DNA of 64,000 nucleotides from contig NC_088599.1 in the NCBI RefSeq assembly GCF_036426115.1, positions 17,196,001 through 17,260,000 on the forward strand. The letters are read 5' to 3'. The notes under the pieces are model-generated. The model was not told the DNA's origin. It searched no databases and saw nothing but the letters and a program-made list of their open reading frames with translations. The DNA comes from Kwoniella botswanensis. Lineage: Eukaryota > Basidiomycota > Tremellomycetes > Tremellales > Cryptococcaceae. Each line of letters opens with the position of its first letter. Within the stretch, counting starts at the first letter, position 1. Made by a program: the position numbers and the translations under genes. Positions 34,677 to 45,277 of the stretch are shown piece after piece.

Positions 34677-36283
34677 ATGACTAAAGATCACAAGAACATC
34701 CTTTTTATCGTTGCAGATGATCTTGGGAAATACATCGGAGCTTACGGTTGTAAAAGCATCACTACACCCAACCTCGACAAGTTCGCATCTGAAGGTGTCC
34801 GGTTCGATCTAGCGTTTGCCAGTACAGCTTCTTGCTCTGGAAGTCGATCGACCATATACACAGGACTCCATACCCATGAGAACGGTCAATATGGTTTGAA
34901 TCAAGTCGCCACGCATTTCCAAACATTCGAGCATGTTGATACTTTACCTCAATTGTTCAATAGGGCGGATTACCTGACTGGGTGAGTTTGTTCGTGTCCG
35001 TATCAAAAGCGATTTGCTGACCGGATGCACATAGTATCGTTGGAAAGATCCATGTCGGGGTAAAGTCTACCTATCCCTGGACAATCTTCGATGATATTGA
35101 AACCAGAGATTCTGCCATGTTCGGAGACCACTGTGATGCCTTTTTCCAAAAGGCCATCGAAGCTGACAAGCCTTTCAACCTTTGCGTAGGGTTCCATGAC
35201 CCTCATCGAGATCAATCGCGGGGTGGTTTCGCCAATAATCACGGTCCATTCGACCCGAGGGTGAAAGACATCGAGGTCAGTCCCGAAGATGTTCAAGTCC
35301 CAGACTGGCTCACCGACGTCCCTGAGCTCCGACAAGAGTTAGTCGAATACTACCGAGCAATCTATCGTTTCGATCAAGGTATCGGGTTCATTCTCGACAA
35401 CCTTGCCAAACGAGGTCTAGTTGAAAGCACCTTGGTGATCATCACGAGTGATAACGGTCCACCTTTCATCAACTCCAAGACTACCCTATATGATTCCGGT
35501 ACATGTCTGCCTTTTATGGTACGAGATCCTGCATTGGTAGCTAAAGGCGTCAAAGGGCTTGTCAATCCCAACATGGTCAGCTTCCTCGACATCTTACCCA
35601 CGATGTTGGACTACGCCGGTCTTCCTCTCAACCTTAAAACCAAGGAACTTTCGCCAGACCGACTCGGTCGATCGATCCTTCCCATCTTATCGAGATCGGA
35701 CGTGGTACGAGAAGGGGAATGGCCTCATCATGTATTCTGCTCTCATACCTACCATGAACGAGCCAACTACTGGCCCACTCGAGCCATCCGTACCCGAAAG
35801 TACAAATATCACCGAAATATCGCCTGGAGGTTGGACTTCCCCTTCGCTACCGATCTATATTCATCCTTATCCTTCGAGGGTATCCGAAATCTTCAAACTC
35901 CTGTCTTCCTCGGAAGTCGATCCTTGCGAGACTACATCTTCCGACCTGCCGAACAACTGTTCGATCTCGAGAATGATCCGTTGGAAGTCAACGATCTAGC
36001 TAAAGATCCTGCCTGTGCGGAAATCCTCAAAGATCTACAGAACAGACTGGAGACTTGGCAGATCAAAACGGAGGATCTGTGGTTCTACAAGGACGGGCAA
36101 TCTGTCAAGGGCTTGGAAGTGTGGTTGGGTACTGACGAGATGATGATGCCGAACAGACACGATTTCGATCCCGATCAACCCAGTCTCAAGGCTCCGGGAG
36201 TCAAATTGATGAAAGTCAAGGGTGATCCAATTGGTATCAGAGGAGCTACGTTGTATGGTGGTAAAGGTAGACAAATTAAGTGA
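34677..36283 (+). CDS. Sulfatase (type I, formylglycine-dependent family)
   Basis: Predicted to release sulfate from a sulfate ester or sulfamate. Two exons; the intron lies at 34983-35034. The metal site is near the start: NILFIVADDLGKYIGAYGC. The active-site motif is CSGSRST near residue 54; the Cys is the one converted to formylglycine, with Gly where Pro or Ala is usual. Other family blocks are PFNLCVGFHDPHRD, YYRAIYRFDQGIGFILDNL, LVIITSDNGPPF (second metal site) and RTRKYKYHRN with LFDLENDPLEVNDLA near the end. The protein is about 500 aa. It has no signal peptide, so it probably acts in the cytosol, like other fungal sulfatases. The order resembles the heparan N-sulfatase/arylsulfatase branch; the substrate is unknown. 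Divergent from a sugar porter. Confidence 0.92.
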
Positions 36284-37615
36284 AATCTAGTCTGAATGTA
36301 AAGGGTATCGTTGTGTATCTGTATAGAATCAGAATCGTATCTGAACGCATGGAGGATTCGGTAATTTGGTCCAGTTGCCACGGTGTCAAAAGACCCCATA
36401 TTTTGGTCAAACACAGTGTACAGATCACCTTTTCAGTTCTTCATCAATAAGCCTAGAATCCCGATGATTTTAGGATTACTGTCTGCTCCCTTACTCATGT
36501 TTTGGGGGCAAAGAGGAGCGCTTTCGACAGAGAATTTCGCAACGTACGATGCTTCTTGTCCCGAACTGTATCAGAACTTTGGTAGTCATTGGTGGTACCC
36601 ATATTGTCTTCTTTGGGTGACAAGAAAGGTATCGGTACCTGTCAGACCTACCGAGATATTCGAATCATACGTGAAAGCCAAAGACAAGGTTGGTTTGGTT
36701 TTCTTCACCGTCCGTGTCAGTACCATGACTCATAATCGTAAGGCTGAGCAGGTGACCGCACCTATATAGGCCAATCGAAGCATTTGCCTTATTTGACGTG
36801 AAAAATCGGTAAACCGATAGCGATAGTATGTAAGTCGAACACAGTATGTAAACGCCTAAGAGAGAGAAGTGATCATGAAGACGGGGGAAATCTGGGTGAG
36901 AGCAGGTGGTGAGGATGTCTGTCAGTCGAATCAATTTGGTATTAGTAAACTTCAGTTGAATTCATACCACCGCTTTTCTGTACCACTCTTCGCTCACTAG
37001 ATACTATTGGTATTCCCAGTGGTTGTGTGAACATGCAGTATTAAGAGTACTAAGTTCAGTAGAGATGAACCGGGGCCTGTTAGTAAATGGTTAGTGGTAG
37101 CGCAGAAAGCAAGAGAGAAAACCGGTGGAGACCATACGTGTATTGAAGGCCGCATGCGGGTGAAAGGCAACTCCGGTACTCACAAGAAAGAAGCGTTCGC
37201 GACACAACGGGCAACTGATGAATGATAATTTCTGTGAGCCCATTTTTGGGTAAGACGCTAACAAGTATCTTATGATATCAAGGGGCGGCTGAACGTGCAA
37301 GATAGGTTCAGACGTCCGCCGGCGAATTATAAGTGCAAGACGAGCTATGACAGACCACTTGCCGCACTGTGACGGATGAGTAACAGTTATTTACCCCCAG
37401 ACAGTGACTTACAAGCACACGATAGCAATTAGACTGTGCTAGCCTTGCCTGGCGGAGCAAGACTTGAGTAATAAGTAAGAGTGGAAAGTGCTATCTTAGT
37501 CAAGTTCAAAGAAGGTTACTCAAGGGAGTTAACCTAGCTCCAGGAGAAAGACCTCGGCGACATAAAGCCTAGTTGATGTTGTTACAGTGATACATATCGT
37601 AAATGATGCGTCAAA
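36284..37615. other. 1.3-kb stretch without a gene, accessory/core boundary
   Basis: No convincing exon, RNA gene or repeat. A 128-codon plus frame (36383-36769) lacks domain features. A GGTTAGTGGTAGCGC string near 37090 superficially resembles a tRNA 5' end, but no matching B box follows. The region separates the catabolic genes from the housekeeping block. Confidence 0.5.
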
Positions 37616-38879
37616 TTACTTGGTTCCCTTACTGGAGGGCTTACGTGGAGTTGAATTGGTAGTCGTGGCACTAGCATTGCGATTCCTCGTCGACGCATTA
37701 GATCGTAGTGTGAGATTCACGGCATCTGAGAAAAGATCGGACTGAGTATACGAATGGGTTGTGGGTGGAATGACTGGAGATGAGGTACTTTCTGGAGTCG
37801 AAGTTGTAGGAGGCAGAGACGCCTGGGAGGAGCCAGATGAACGTCTTGTACTTGATGGACTGTATGGGAATGACGACTCAGCAGAGCTGCATGATGCATG
37901 ATCAATCTCTGCACTTACGGTTGATAGCCACCCCATATATCTTCCGTCGAGCCTAGAGTATGGCGATGATTCAGTTTTGCAGGACGCCAACCCAGCCTGT
38001 GCATAGCTAACTGATCTCCTTTGGAAGCAGCTTTGAATAGCTTCTCACTCTCTCGAGGGTCCATCTCATGAGGCGAGGAGCTATGGGGTTCAGTCTTAGC
38101 TGAGACCGTCGTTATCGAGGATCGGGGAGAGTTGGAACTGATAGTTGAAGATCGAGAACGGGATGATGTGAAGGAGCCATGAGGAGCTAGTATCCCGCCT
38201 GTGTTCTTGATACGAGGACCACGGGTCGTGCTAGACCGTCGTGCTAATGCAAAAGTACCGGAATCTGAAGCTGCCTTCACTGGCAGCCCATGATCGCTTG
38301 GAGTACGTGGGGTTGGGATAGATGTCGCTGAATCGAGGGAAAAATCGAGCGTCGTGGTGAGTTGGGAGGACGATGAAGAGGATGCATGTTGGGAGAAAGG
38401 AGGGAAGTAGGATTGACCTTGATCGTAGTCATCTGGAAAAGGTGGGCTAACAAGAAGTTCACTAAGACTTTGTAGAGGTGGTGATGAAAAGTTGGGTAGA
38501 GCGGACATGCGAGGGGAGAGTGAACTCTTCCGTATAAACGAAGGCCTCTCCTGATGTGTCTTGGGCTTTGGAAGGGGTGTGAGGTGATCGTTTATTTCGG
38601 TCGAAGATCCTGATCCACCGCTGGACATGGGCGCATCGGGGGGAGTGGTAGGGGCATTGACGAGAGCGATGGGAAGTGTAGAGCCAAGCTGCATATGTTC
38701 AATGGAATGGGTGATCTTGTCGATGGGGGATTCTATATTCTCTGTTGTCTCAGCTGCTGGATGAATTAGACATGTATTACGATTTGATATTACAGGGAGC
38801 ACTTACGGACAGGAGCGGGCGGCCGCTGCTGATCGACATCCTGTGGGATAATTACAGCCGTATCTTGGCCTGTACCCAT
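37616..38879 (-). CDS. Unknown Ser/Thr/Pro-rich protein with a small conserved block
   Basis: Three exons: MGTGQDTAVIIPQDVDQQRP, a large exon, and a last exon ending RKPSSKGTK. Most of the roughly 440 residues are low-complexity Ser, Thr and Pro with many possible phosphorylation sites. The only dense, ordered-looking part is MDPRESEKLFKAASKGDQLA, then MHRLGWRP and LGSTEDIWGGYQP, near residues 270-315. I do not recognise the family. The block could be a short binding motif for another protein. No signal peptide or membrane segment. The start at 38879 was chosen because it reads through the first intron in frame; an upstream exon is possible. Confidence 0.65.
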
Positions 38880-39675
38880 CCCCTGTGCGACTGTGATGGA
38901 AGGGGAAACGGAAGCGGGGAGAGAATGAGATGGGATGATCAAGACATATAAGTAGGTAATGAACAATCGACTGACTCAAGGCATATTGAATAGATGGACA
39001 GTCGGGGTGATTAGGTATCAGTGCACAAATGCATAAGTATATATAGATATATACTGAGACTCCCTCCCATATGAAAAAGTGATTTGGTGTTGCAGTGATA
39101 ATCTTGAGGATCAGCATATCCCGATGGTGAGTAACAGGGTAATCATCGATCTAATCCCGTTGTCGCCTCACTCCTCTCCTCTTCCCCCTCCCCCCCCCGG
39201 GCGGAATCTCAGCCAACTCAACCGAGCGGACAGTAACTCACCCTCTTTCATTCCCCTTGATACATATAGCTTAGACTGCATTCATTCGCATCTGCCCGAG
39301 ACTAAGCTGCGGTGCCGAGACTTGAGCTGATATCTCTCGTAATTTGCATGCACATCCACCCATGGCAATCACGATACTCATGATACTCATTCTCACCATG
39401 CTCACGTTATTGTACAATGGCTGCAACGTGGTAGGAGGAGATAGCGAGCACTCAGCTCTCATCTCATCGTACAAGTATAAGTATTGGCATAGCGATCCAT
39501 CGATGGTTTATCTTTTCGTGCATACACATAAACTCTGATAACCACCCTATGGAAGATTCATTCGAAGAGAAAAGCAAAAGGGAAAATATGTATAGAAGGG
39601 ACGGGAGGGAGACATGGCAGGAGATCGTGGTTCAAGATTTCATTAAAACCGAGGGAAGTATATTCCTTATCAAGC
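38880..39675. other. Intergenic, no gene recognised
   Basis: Upstream flank of the Ser-rich gene and 3' flank of ARF1. It includes a C-rich run at about 39182-39199. No further feature supported. Confidence 0.5.
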
Positions 39676-40609
<934 letters not shown>

Positions 40610-41076
40610 TATGAGAGATGAACCTAGGGCGAGAGCTGAAGCAGGGCGAGGTGTATGGTCTAATCTTAGATTATACGTGCCGATATAGGATGTTGATGAT
40701 GACAACGGTGGTAATGGAGGTGGTGATGGCAATGACAACTTAGACGTGGCGCAGAATGGAGGGAGAGAGAACAATTCAGTATAACACCCCCGGAAACACG
40801 TGGCGGAATTATGGGGGAATATGGCATATGGCGAATACACGCGTCTCTGTCTGCGCAAGAGACGAGCAATGATGTGGCATTGATATCTGATTATCCGGGT
40901 GACTCCCTCTGAACCATTCAATCATCGTGAAGGGTCGAATGCACGTGCGTCATTTTGTTGATCTATCTGAATCTAAATCTGAATCTGATCCAATTCAGCT
41001 CTATATATGTGCGTCCTACCCATAACATATCTTCCTCGGCCTCAAAGATCAGTGAACACCCACCTACCAGCACATC
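40610..41076. promoter_or_regulatory. Divergent promoter between ARF1 and VTC1
   Basis: 467 bp shared by two housekeeping genes on opposite strands. Direct GAATCT repeats occur near 40968-40986 (GAATCTAAATCTGAATCTG). No other motif stands out. Confidence 0.4.
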
Positions 41077-41870
41077 ATGAGTCAGGTCGCAGACTTCTTT
41101 TACCATCCCTTCTCATCGGCTGCTCTCAAACTACTCCCGAAGAGAGGGGTCGGGATCAGAGCCAAGAGCAAGAGAGCAGATCGTATACCTGATGAGTGAG
41201 TGGGAGGATCCCCTCAACTGTCTTTGCTTGGCTTCTAACTGACATTCATAACAGCCCTCAGCGTCCTCTTCTGACCGATTACCATTCCATAAATGATCCA
41301 ACGATACGAGTACGAGTACCAAGTAAGTCAGCGGGTTGACGATGAAATGGACACAACCTAATATTCATGAATTAGAAAAAGTGTCAACGCCCGTCAAGGT
41401 CGAAGCCAAGGTCTGGTTTGCCAATGAACGAACGTACATATCTTACTTGTCGATGGGGCTGTTACTCTCGACAATAGCATCCGGTCTCTTGTTCGGTGCT
41501 AGGGATTCATCAGCGAGGTGGTTTGCATTTGCTTACGCTTTGATGTGAGTGGAAATGGGTTACGACATGAGCTGATGGCTCTACCAGATCTGTCGGTGTA
41601 TTGGTGTATGGCTGGGCAATCTTTCAGAAGAGGTTGACAATGATATCTGCTCGAGATGCTGGGAATTTTGGTGAGTTTCAATATACTTAGGCTGTTGCTG
41701 ACCATTCAGACCTTCTCTGGGGTCCCATGTTCATCTGTCTCGCCTTGTTCGTCGCAATCCTAGCCAACTTCATCTTCCGGTTCCGAGAAGCTCGAAAAGA
41801 GATTGGTGTCAATCCCTTATCCTTCCAGAACGCATGGTATGAAGCTGGTGTCAAGAGCTCTTGGTTGTAG
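41077..41870 (+). CDS. VTC1: Vacuolar transporter chaperone subunit 1 (VTC1-like, DUF202)
   Basis: Small membrane subunit of the VTC complex that makes and translocates polyphosphate into the vacuole. Spliced start MSQVADFFYHPFSSAALKLL. The core is KKVSTPVKVEAKVWFANERT, YISYLSMGLLLSTIASGLLF, ISVGVLVYGWAIFQKRLTMI and WGPMFICLALFVAILANFIF, giving three membrane segments. It ends AGVKSSWL and TAG. The motif K-V-W-F-A-N-E-R-T is typical of VTC1/Nrf1. It lacks the SPX and catalytic domains of VTC4. The N-terminal extension of about 60 residues is longer than in yeast VTC1. Four introns. It ends 67 bp from the convergent YRA1-like gene. Confidence 0.93.
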
Positions 41871-41937
41871 AAACATGTTACATCTCTTTTTCATTTACAA
41901 ACGCATGCACTATATATCAAACGAGATCCATCTTCTC

Positions 41938-43109
41938 TTAAGCAGTTCCGGTTTCCTTGTAGGCCTACAGAATCGTTATCAGCGAGTGATCTATAGAAGA
42001 AGCGTTTAGTAACTCACAGTCATCTCCGCATCAAGTTCTTCTGCCGTCTTCTTAGCAGGTCTAGGATTTCGAGGTCTGGCTCCACCTCGACCACGTCCTC
42101 GACCACGGGGGTTGGCAGCACCTCGAGCAGAAGGAGCAGCGGCAACACGGGATGCCAAAGATTGAGCTTGATTAGGGTCAATGGCGATTTCAACCTTCAT
42201 GGGACGTTCTGAATATGGGATGGTTTTTGATAAGGTGCGTTAGTTTTGGAGCGTAATGAGAGTATATGTGCAGAGGTAAAGAAGCCTCGGCGCTACTCTT
42301 CTAAAACCTTGACACCAGACCGAAGCGTCTACATCTGATGGAGATAATATCCTAAGGCCAGAGAGAGAATCACTCGTGTCCAGTTCTTGTTCGACGCTCC
42401 TCCTCCAATGACCTGTGAGCATGACGACCAACGCTGAAGCAGCGCGTGCCAGAGCTTCGGTCGACTCTGACGTTATGACAGTTGTACTTGACCATGTATC
42501 GAAAGAGCAACGCCGAGGAAGCAAGTGGTATAAACGTGATATCAGGGAAAGAAGACTAACGGTTGTCGATCATCCTGTTGTGGTCTGCAAAGATCAGCAA
42601 TGCTCTACCATTCTTTTCACTCACAAGCAGCGTGAGCCTTGTTGGCGTCTCCTCTGTTCTTGAACACTACCGTGGCGACACCGGTGCTTTTACCAGTAGC
42701 ATTGTATGACATTTGTACGGTTCGTACGGGACCGACGGTGGATTGCATGAGGTCCTGGGGTATGTCGTTAGCACAGTGGAAGTGATCGGAGGAGAGGGTA
42801 GACTCACTCTGACAGCAGCTTCCGTTACATCTTGAGGAAGGTTACTAATGATGATCTTGATGGCCTCGGCGGTGAGAGGTTTAGCTGGAGCGGCAGCTTG
42901 AGCAGCGGCTTTGGGTACGGCAGAAGCGTATCGAGCACGGGCAGATGTAGGAGCACCACCGCCTCGCTTGCCACCTCTCCTCAACTTGGGCTTAGCTTGG
43001 ATGATCTACAGATAATAAGAGAAGGAACGTAAGGGCAATGAGCTGAGAGGAACGCGAAGCGAAGTGGGAGAAAGCGACCGACCTCGTCGAGTGATTTGTC
43101 GATATCCAT
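41938..43109 (-). CDS. YRA1: ALY/REF mRNA export factor, YRA1/Mlo3-like
   Basis: Nuclear RNA-binding adaptor that hands mRNA to the Mex67 export receptor. Spliced start MDIDKSLDEIIQAKPKLRRG carries the conserved N-terminal box (D-x-S-L-D-E-I-I). A Gly/Ala/Arg stretch is followed by one RRM: IIISNLPQDVTEAAVRDLMQ, VGPVRTVQMSYNATGKSTGV, ATVVFKNRGDANKAH, then YHNRMIDNQRPMKVEIAI. A C-terminal RGG-like region (PRGRGRGRGGARPRNPRP) and a last box KKTAEELDAEMTAYKETGTA complete it. Both terminal boxes are the known helicase-binding elements of the family. An unusually long intron (352 bp, 42209-42560) interrupts the codon before the last RRM strand. Other introns are short. In budding yeast the YRA1 intron serves autoregulation; whether this one does is inference. 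Confidence 0.93.
42209..42560 (-). other. Long intron in the YRA1-like gene
   Basis: Donor GTTAGT at 42560 on the minus strand and acceptor TTCAG at 42209-42213. At 352 bp it is about six times the usual length here. The flanking exons encode MIDN and QRPMKVEI, which are contiguous in this family, so no coding exon need be hidden inside. Confidence 0.8.
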
Positions 43110-43549
43110 TGTGAGTGATTATTTGGTGGTGTTGAGAGGGTACGAGTAGAATAGGTCGATGTTGGTTGTTATGATAGCTTTGGCTATTATGATATGGCAC
43201 AGAGATAGGTGAGACGAAGATGCGAGATGGGAGTTGTAGCACACGTACATGAAGGCAACAGCACCTCAACGGTGTTATGTAATCAGGCAGTAATCCCCGA
43301 GAGTGTGGCACTTGATGTTGTTGTAAGACTGGCTAATGTATCTATGACGCAGTTGTCGTTGCATAACTTATCACTCTCACTGATTTCCCATCTCGATTCT
43401 GCCTATCATACACCCCCCCCTCCATCTCCACCGTCATCGCACCTCATCCATCCTCCTACCATACGACACAGGTCAGCAGCTGCCATTCGCACTGGATCCA
43501 GGTCGAACCTCACCGTTATCGCTGCTTAAACTGCGGTCCTCATCGTCAC
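43110..43549. promoter_or_regulatory. Divergent promoter between YRA1-like gene and RhoGAP gene
   Basis: 440 bp with a C-run followed by a CT/CA-rich stretch near 43411-43445. No specific site could be assigned. Confidence 0.4.
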
Positions 43550-45155
43550 ATGGTTTCAACGCGTCCCTCCCCTACCCCTGCGCGGGGCCGAATACCCTAT
43601 CCTACCGCCGCCACCTATACTCCTGGTGACAGCAACACTTCGCCAGCCTACCTCGGCGCCTCCGAACCTATACAGAAGACCACATCGAGAGATTCGGAGC
43701 GGGAGAGGAGAGTGCAAGGTTTGAAGAACTGGTGGAAAGGTTTCAGAGAAAGTGAACAAAGCGGAGGACCGTCAAATGCCCCACGCCGTGGTGTTTTTGG
43801 TGAACCCCTCGCGGAGTCTATAGAATACGCATCCGTTCAGGTATCGACAAACGGCCCGGACGGCTCGCTGTATGTCTGGGGGTGAGTGGAAACTTATCGG
43901 GACTTGGCTGACAACTTAGCGTAATCCCTGTGGTCGTCGCGAAATGTGGTCTGTACCTCAAGGAGAATGCGACTGGCGTTGAGGGGACCTTTCGAATATC
44001 CGGCTCCGCCAAGAGGATGAGAGAGCTGCAGATACTATTCGACACCCCGCCAAAGGTGAGTCACACTGGTATGATGACCGCTGACCTCTCAGTACGGTAA
44101 AAACATTGATTGGAAATCACTACCATTTACGACTCATGATGTAGCTACGATATTCAGACGGTGAGTCGAGATCTCAGTCGAGCATCGCTGACAGTCAGAT
44201 TCCTCACGCAGATGCCTGTAGGTCTCACCAAGTGATGATCACGCTGACAATTAGGAACCTATAATCCCGTTCGATTTTTACGATGATTTCCGAAATGTCT
44301 TATCCTCTCACCTCTCCGGCACTCTGTCCGCAGATGATGCGATCGCTCAATACAAGAGCCTCATCCAGGCACTTCCCAGGATCCATCTATACCTGTTGCT
44401 CTACGTTCTGGATCTTTTGAGCGTGTTTGCCCGACGGGCAGACAAGAACCTGATGACCGCCCCAAGTAAGTTTACCGTATTCGAACCCCGCTGACATCAG
44501 ATCTCGCATTGATCTTCCAACCGGGTGTTCTGTCTCACCCACTGCATCAAATGCGACCGAAAGAACACGTACTTTCACAACAGGTGCTAGAGTTCTTGAT
44601 AGAACATCAAGATCACTTCCTCTTGGGAATGGAATTGGTGAGTTACATGTCTCGCAGCGCTCCGCTGACAAACAGAAACCCAAGAAGAAGCGCAAGGAAA
44701 AGGCACCGGCAACGGTCCCTCAGCCCCCTCCACTGGTCAAAGCCGACTCTGATATGATGTTGCCCTCCGAATCGGACGATGAAGCACCTGCTGGAGGATA
44801 CTATGTCATCGAAGGCCCAGGTCGAGCGACTTCGCCAGCTTCCCCGCCAGCTTCGACTCTTCCCAACATCAGCGCAGCCAACCTTCTTCCTTCTCCTCCT
44901 CCTGTCAAACCGAACATCGCTCCTCCCGATCTCATGGAGATGTCTGAGTCCGACGAGGAAGCACCTCCTGGCGGGTACGAAATTCGAACAGGTAATCCAG
45001 CGTCCGCGCGTGCAACATTGCTCGCGAAAGCTATGGCTCGAGGAGAAGGAGCAACTCCTATCGGAGCTGGTGTAGCCAGAAGGAGGACTTTACCCTCACG
45101 AAAACCTGGAGAGTTTGTACCAAGATTGAAGCGGACTGCCAAGGAGGCACCTTAA
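43550..45155 (+). CDS. RhoGAP-domain protein
   Basis: Predicted GTPase-activating protein for a Rho-family GTPase. Starts [20 protein letters not shown] with a Pro/Thr-rich head. A segment [20 protein letters not shown] opens the RhoGAP fold, and [20 protein letters not shown] and [16 protein letters not shown] carry the arginine finger (the Arg of FRISG). Later helices are [17 protein letters not shown] and [20 protein letters not shown] with [13 protein letters not shown], as in Sac7/Bag7-type GAPs. The C-terminus is disordered and has two copies of an acidic motif, [15 protein letters not shown] and [14 protein letters not shown], about 60 residues apart. Seven or eight introns. It ends [14 protein letters not shown], 120 bp from the convergent sterol glucosyltransferase. 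Confidence 0.9.
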
Positions 45156-45277
45156 TCGTTGTTTGGGTTCGAGGGACAATTTCTTGTTGTTGTATGTGAC
45201 TTGTTGATGACTCCAACGCTAATGCCTGTATGACATGTGATGCATATATACAACGATGGTTGTTTACTAGTTACAAA

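Noticed and set aside
36383-36769. 128-codon plus frame downstream of the sulfatase
   Set aside because: A few hydrophobic residues but no family feature, no neighbouring exons, no clear promoter.
37085-37200. Possible tRNA, because of a GGTTAGTGGTAGCGC string
   Set aside because: No matching GGTTCGA-type B box and no acceptor-stem pairing were found.
39132-39143. TAACAGGGTAAT, part of the I-SceI homing-endonuclease site
   Set aside because: Only 12 of 18 positions match and there is no intein or intron nearby; chance match.
42415-42663. 82-codon plus frame inside the long YRA1 intron
   Set aside because: No domain, and it runs into antisense YRA1 exons; no evidence of a nested gene.
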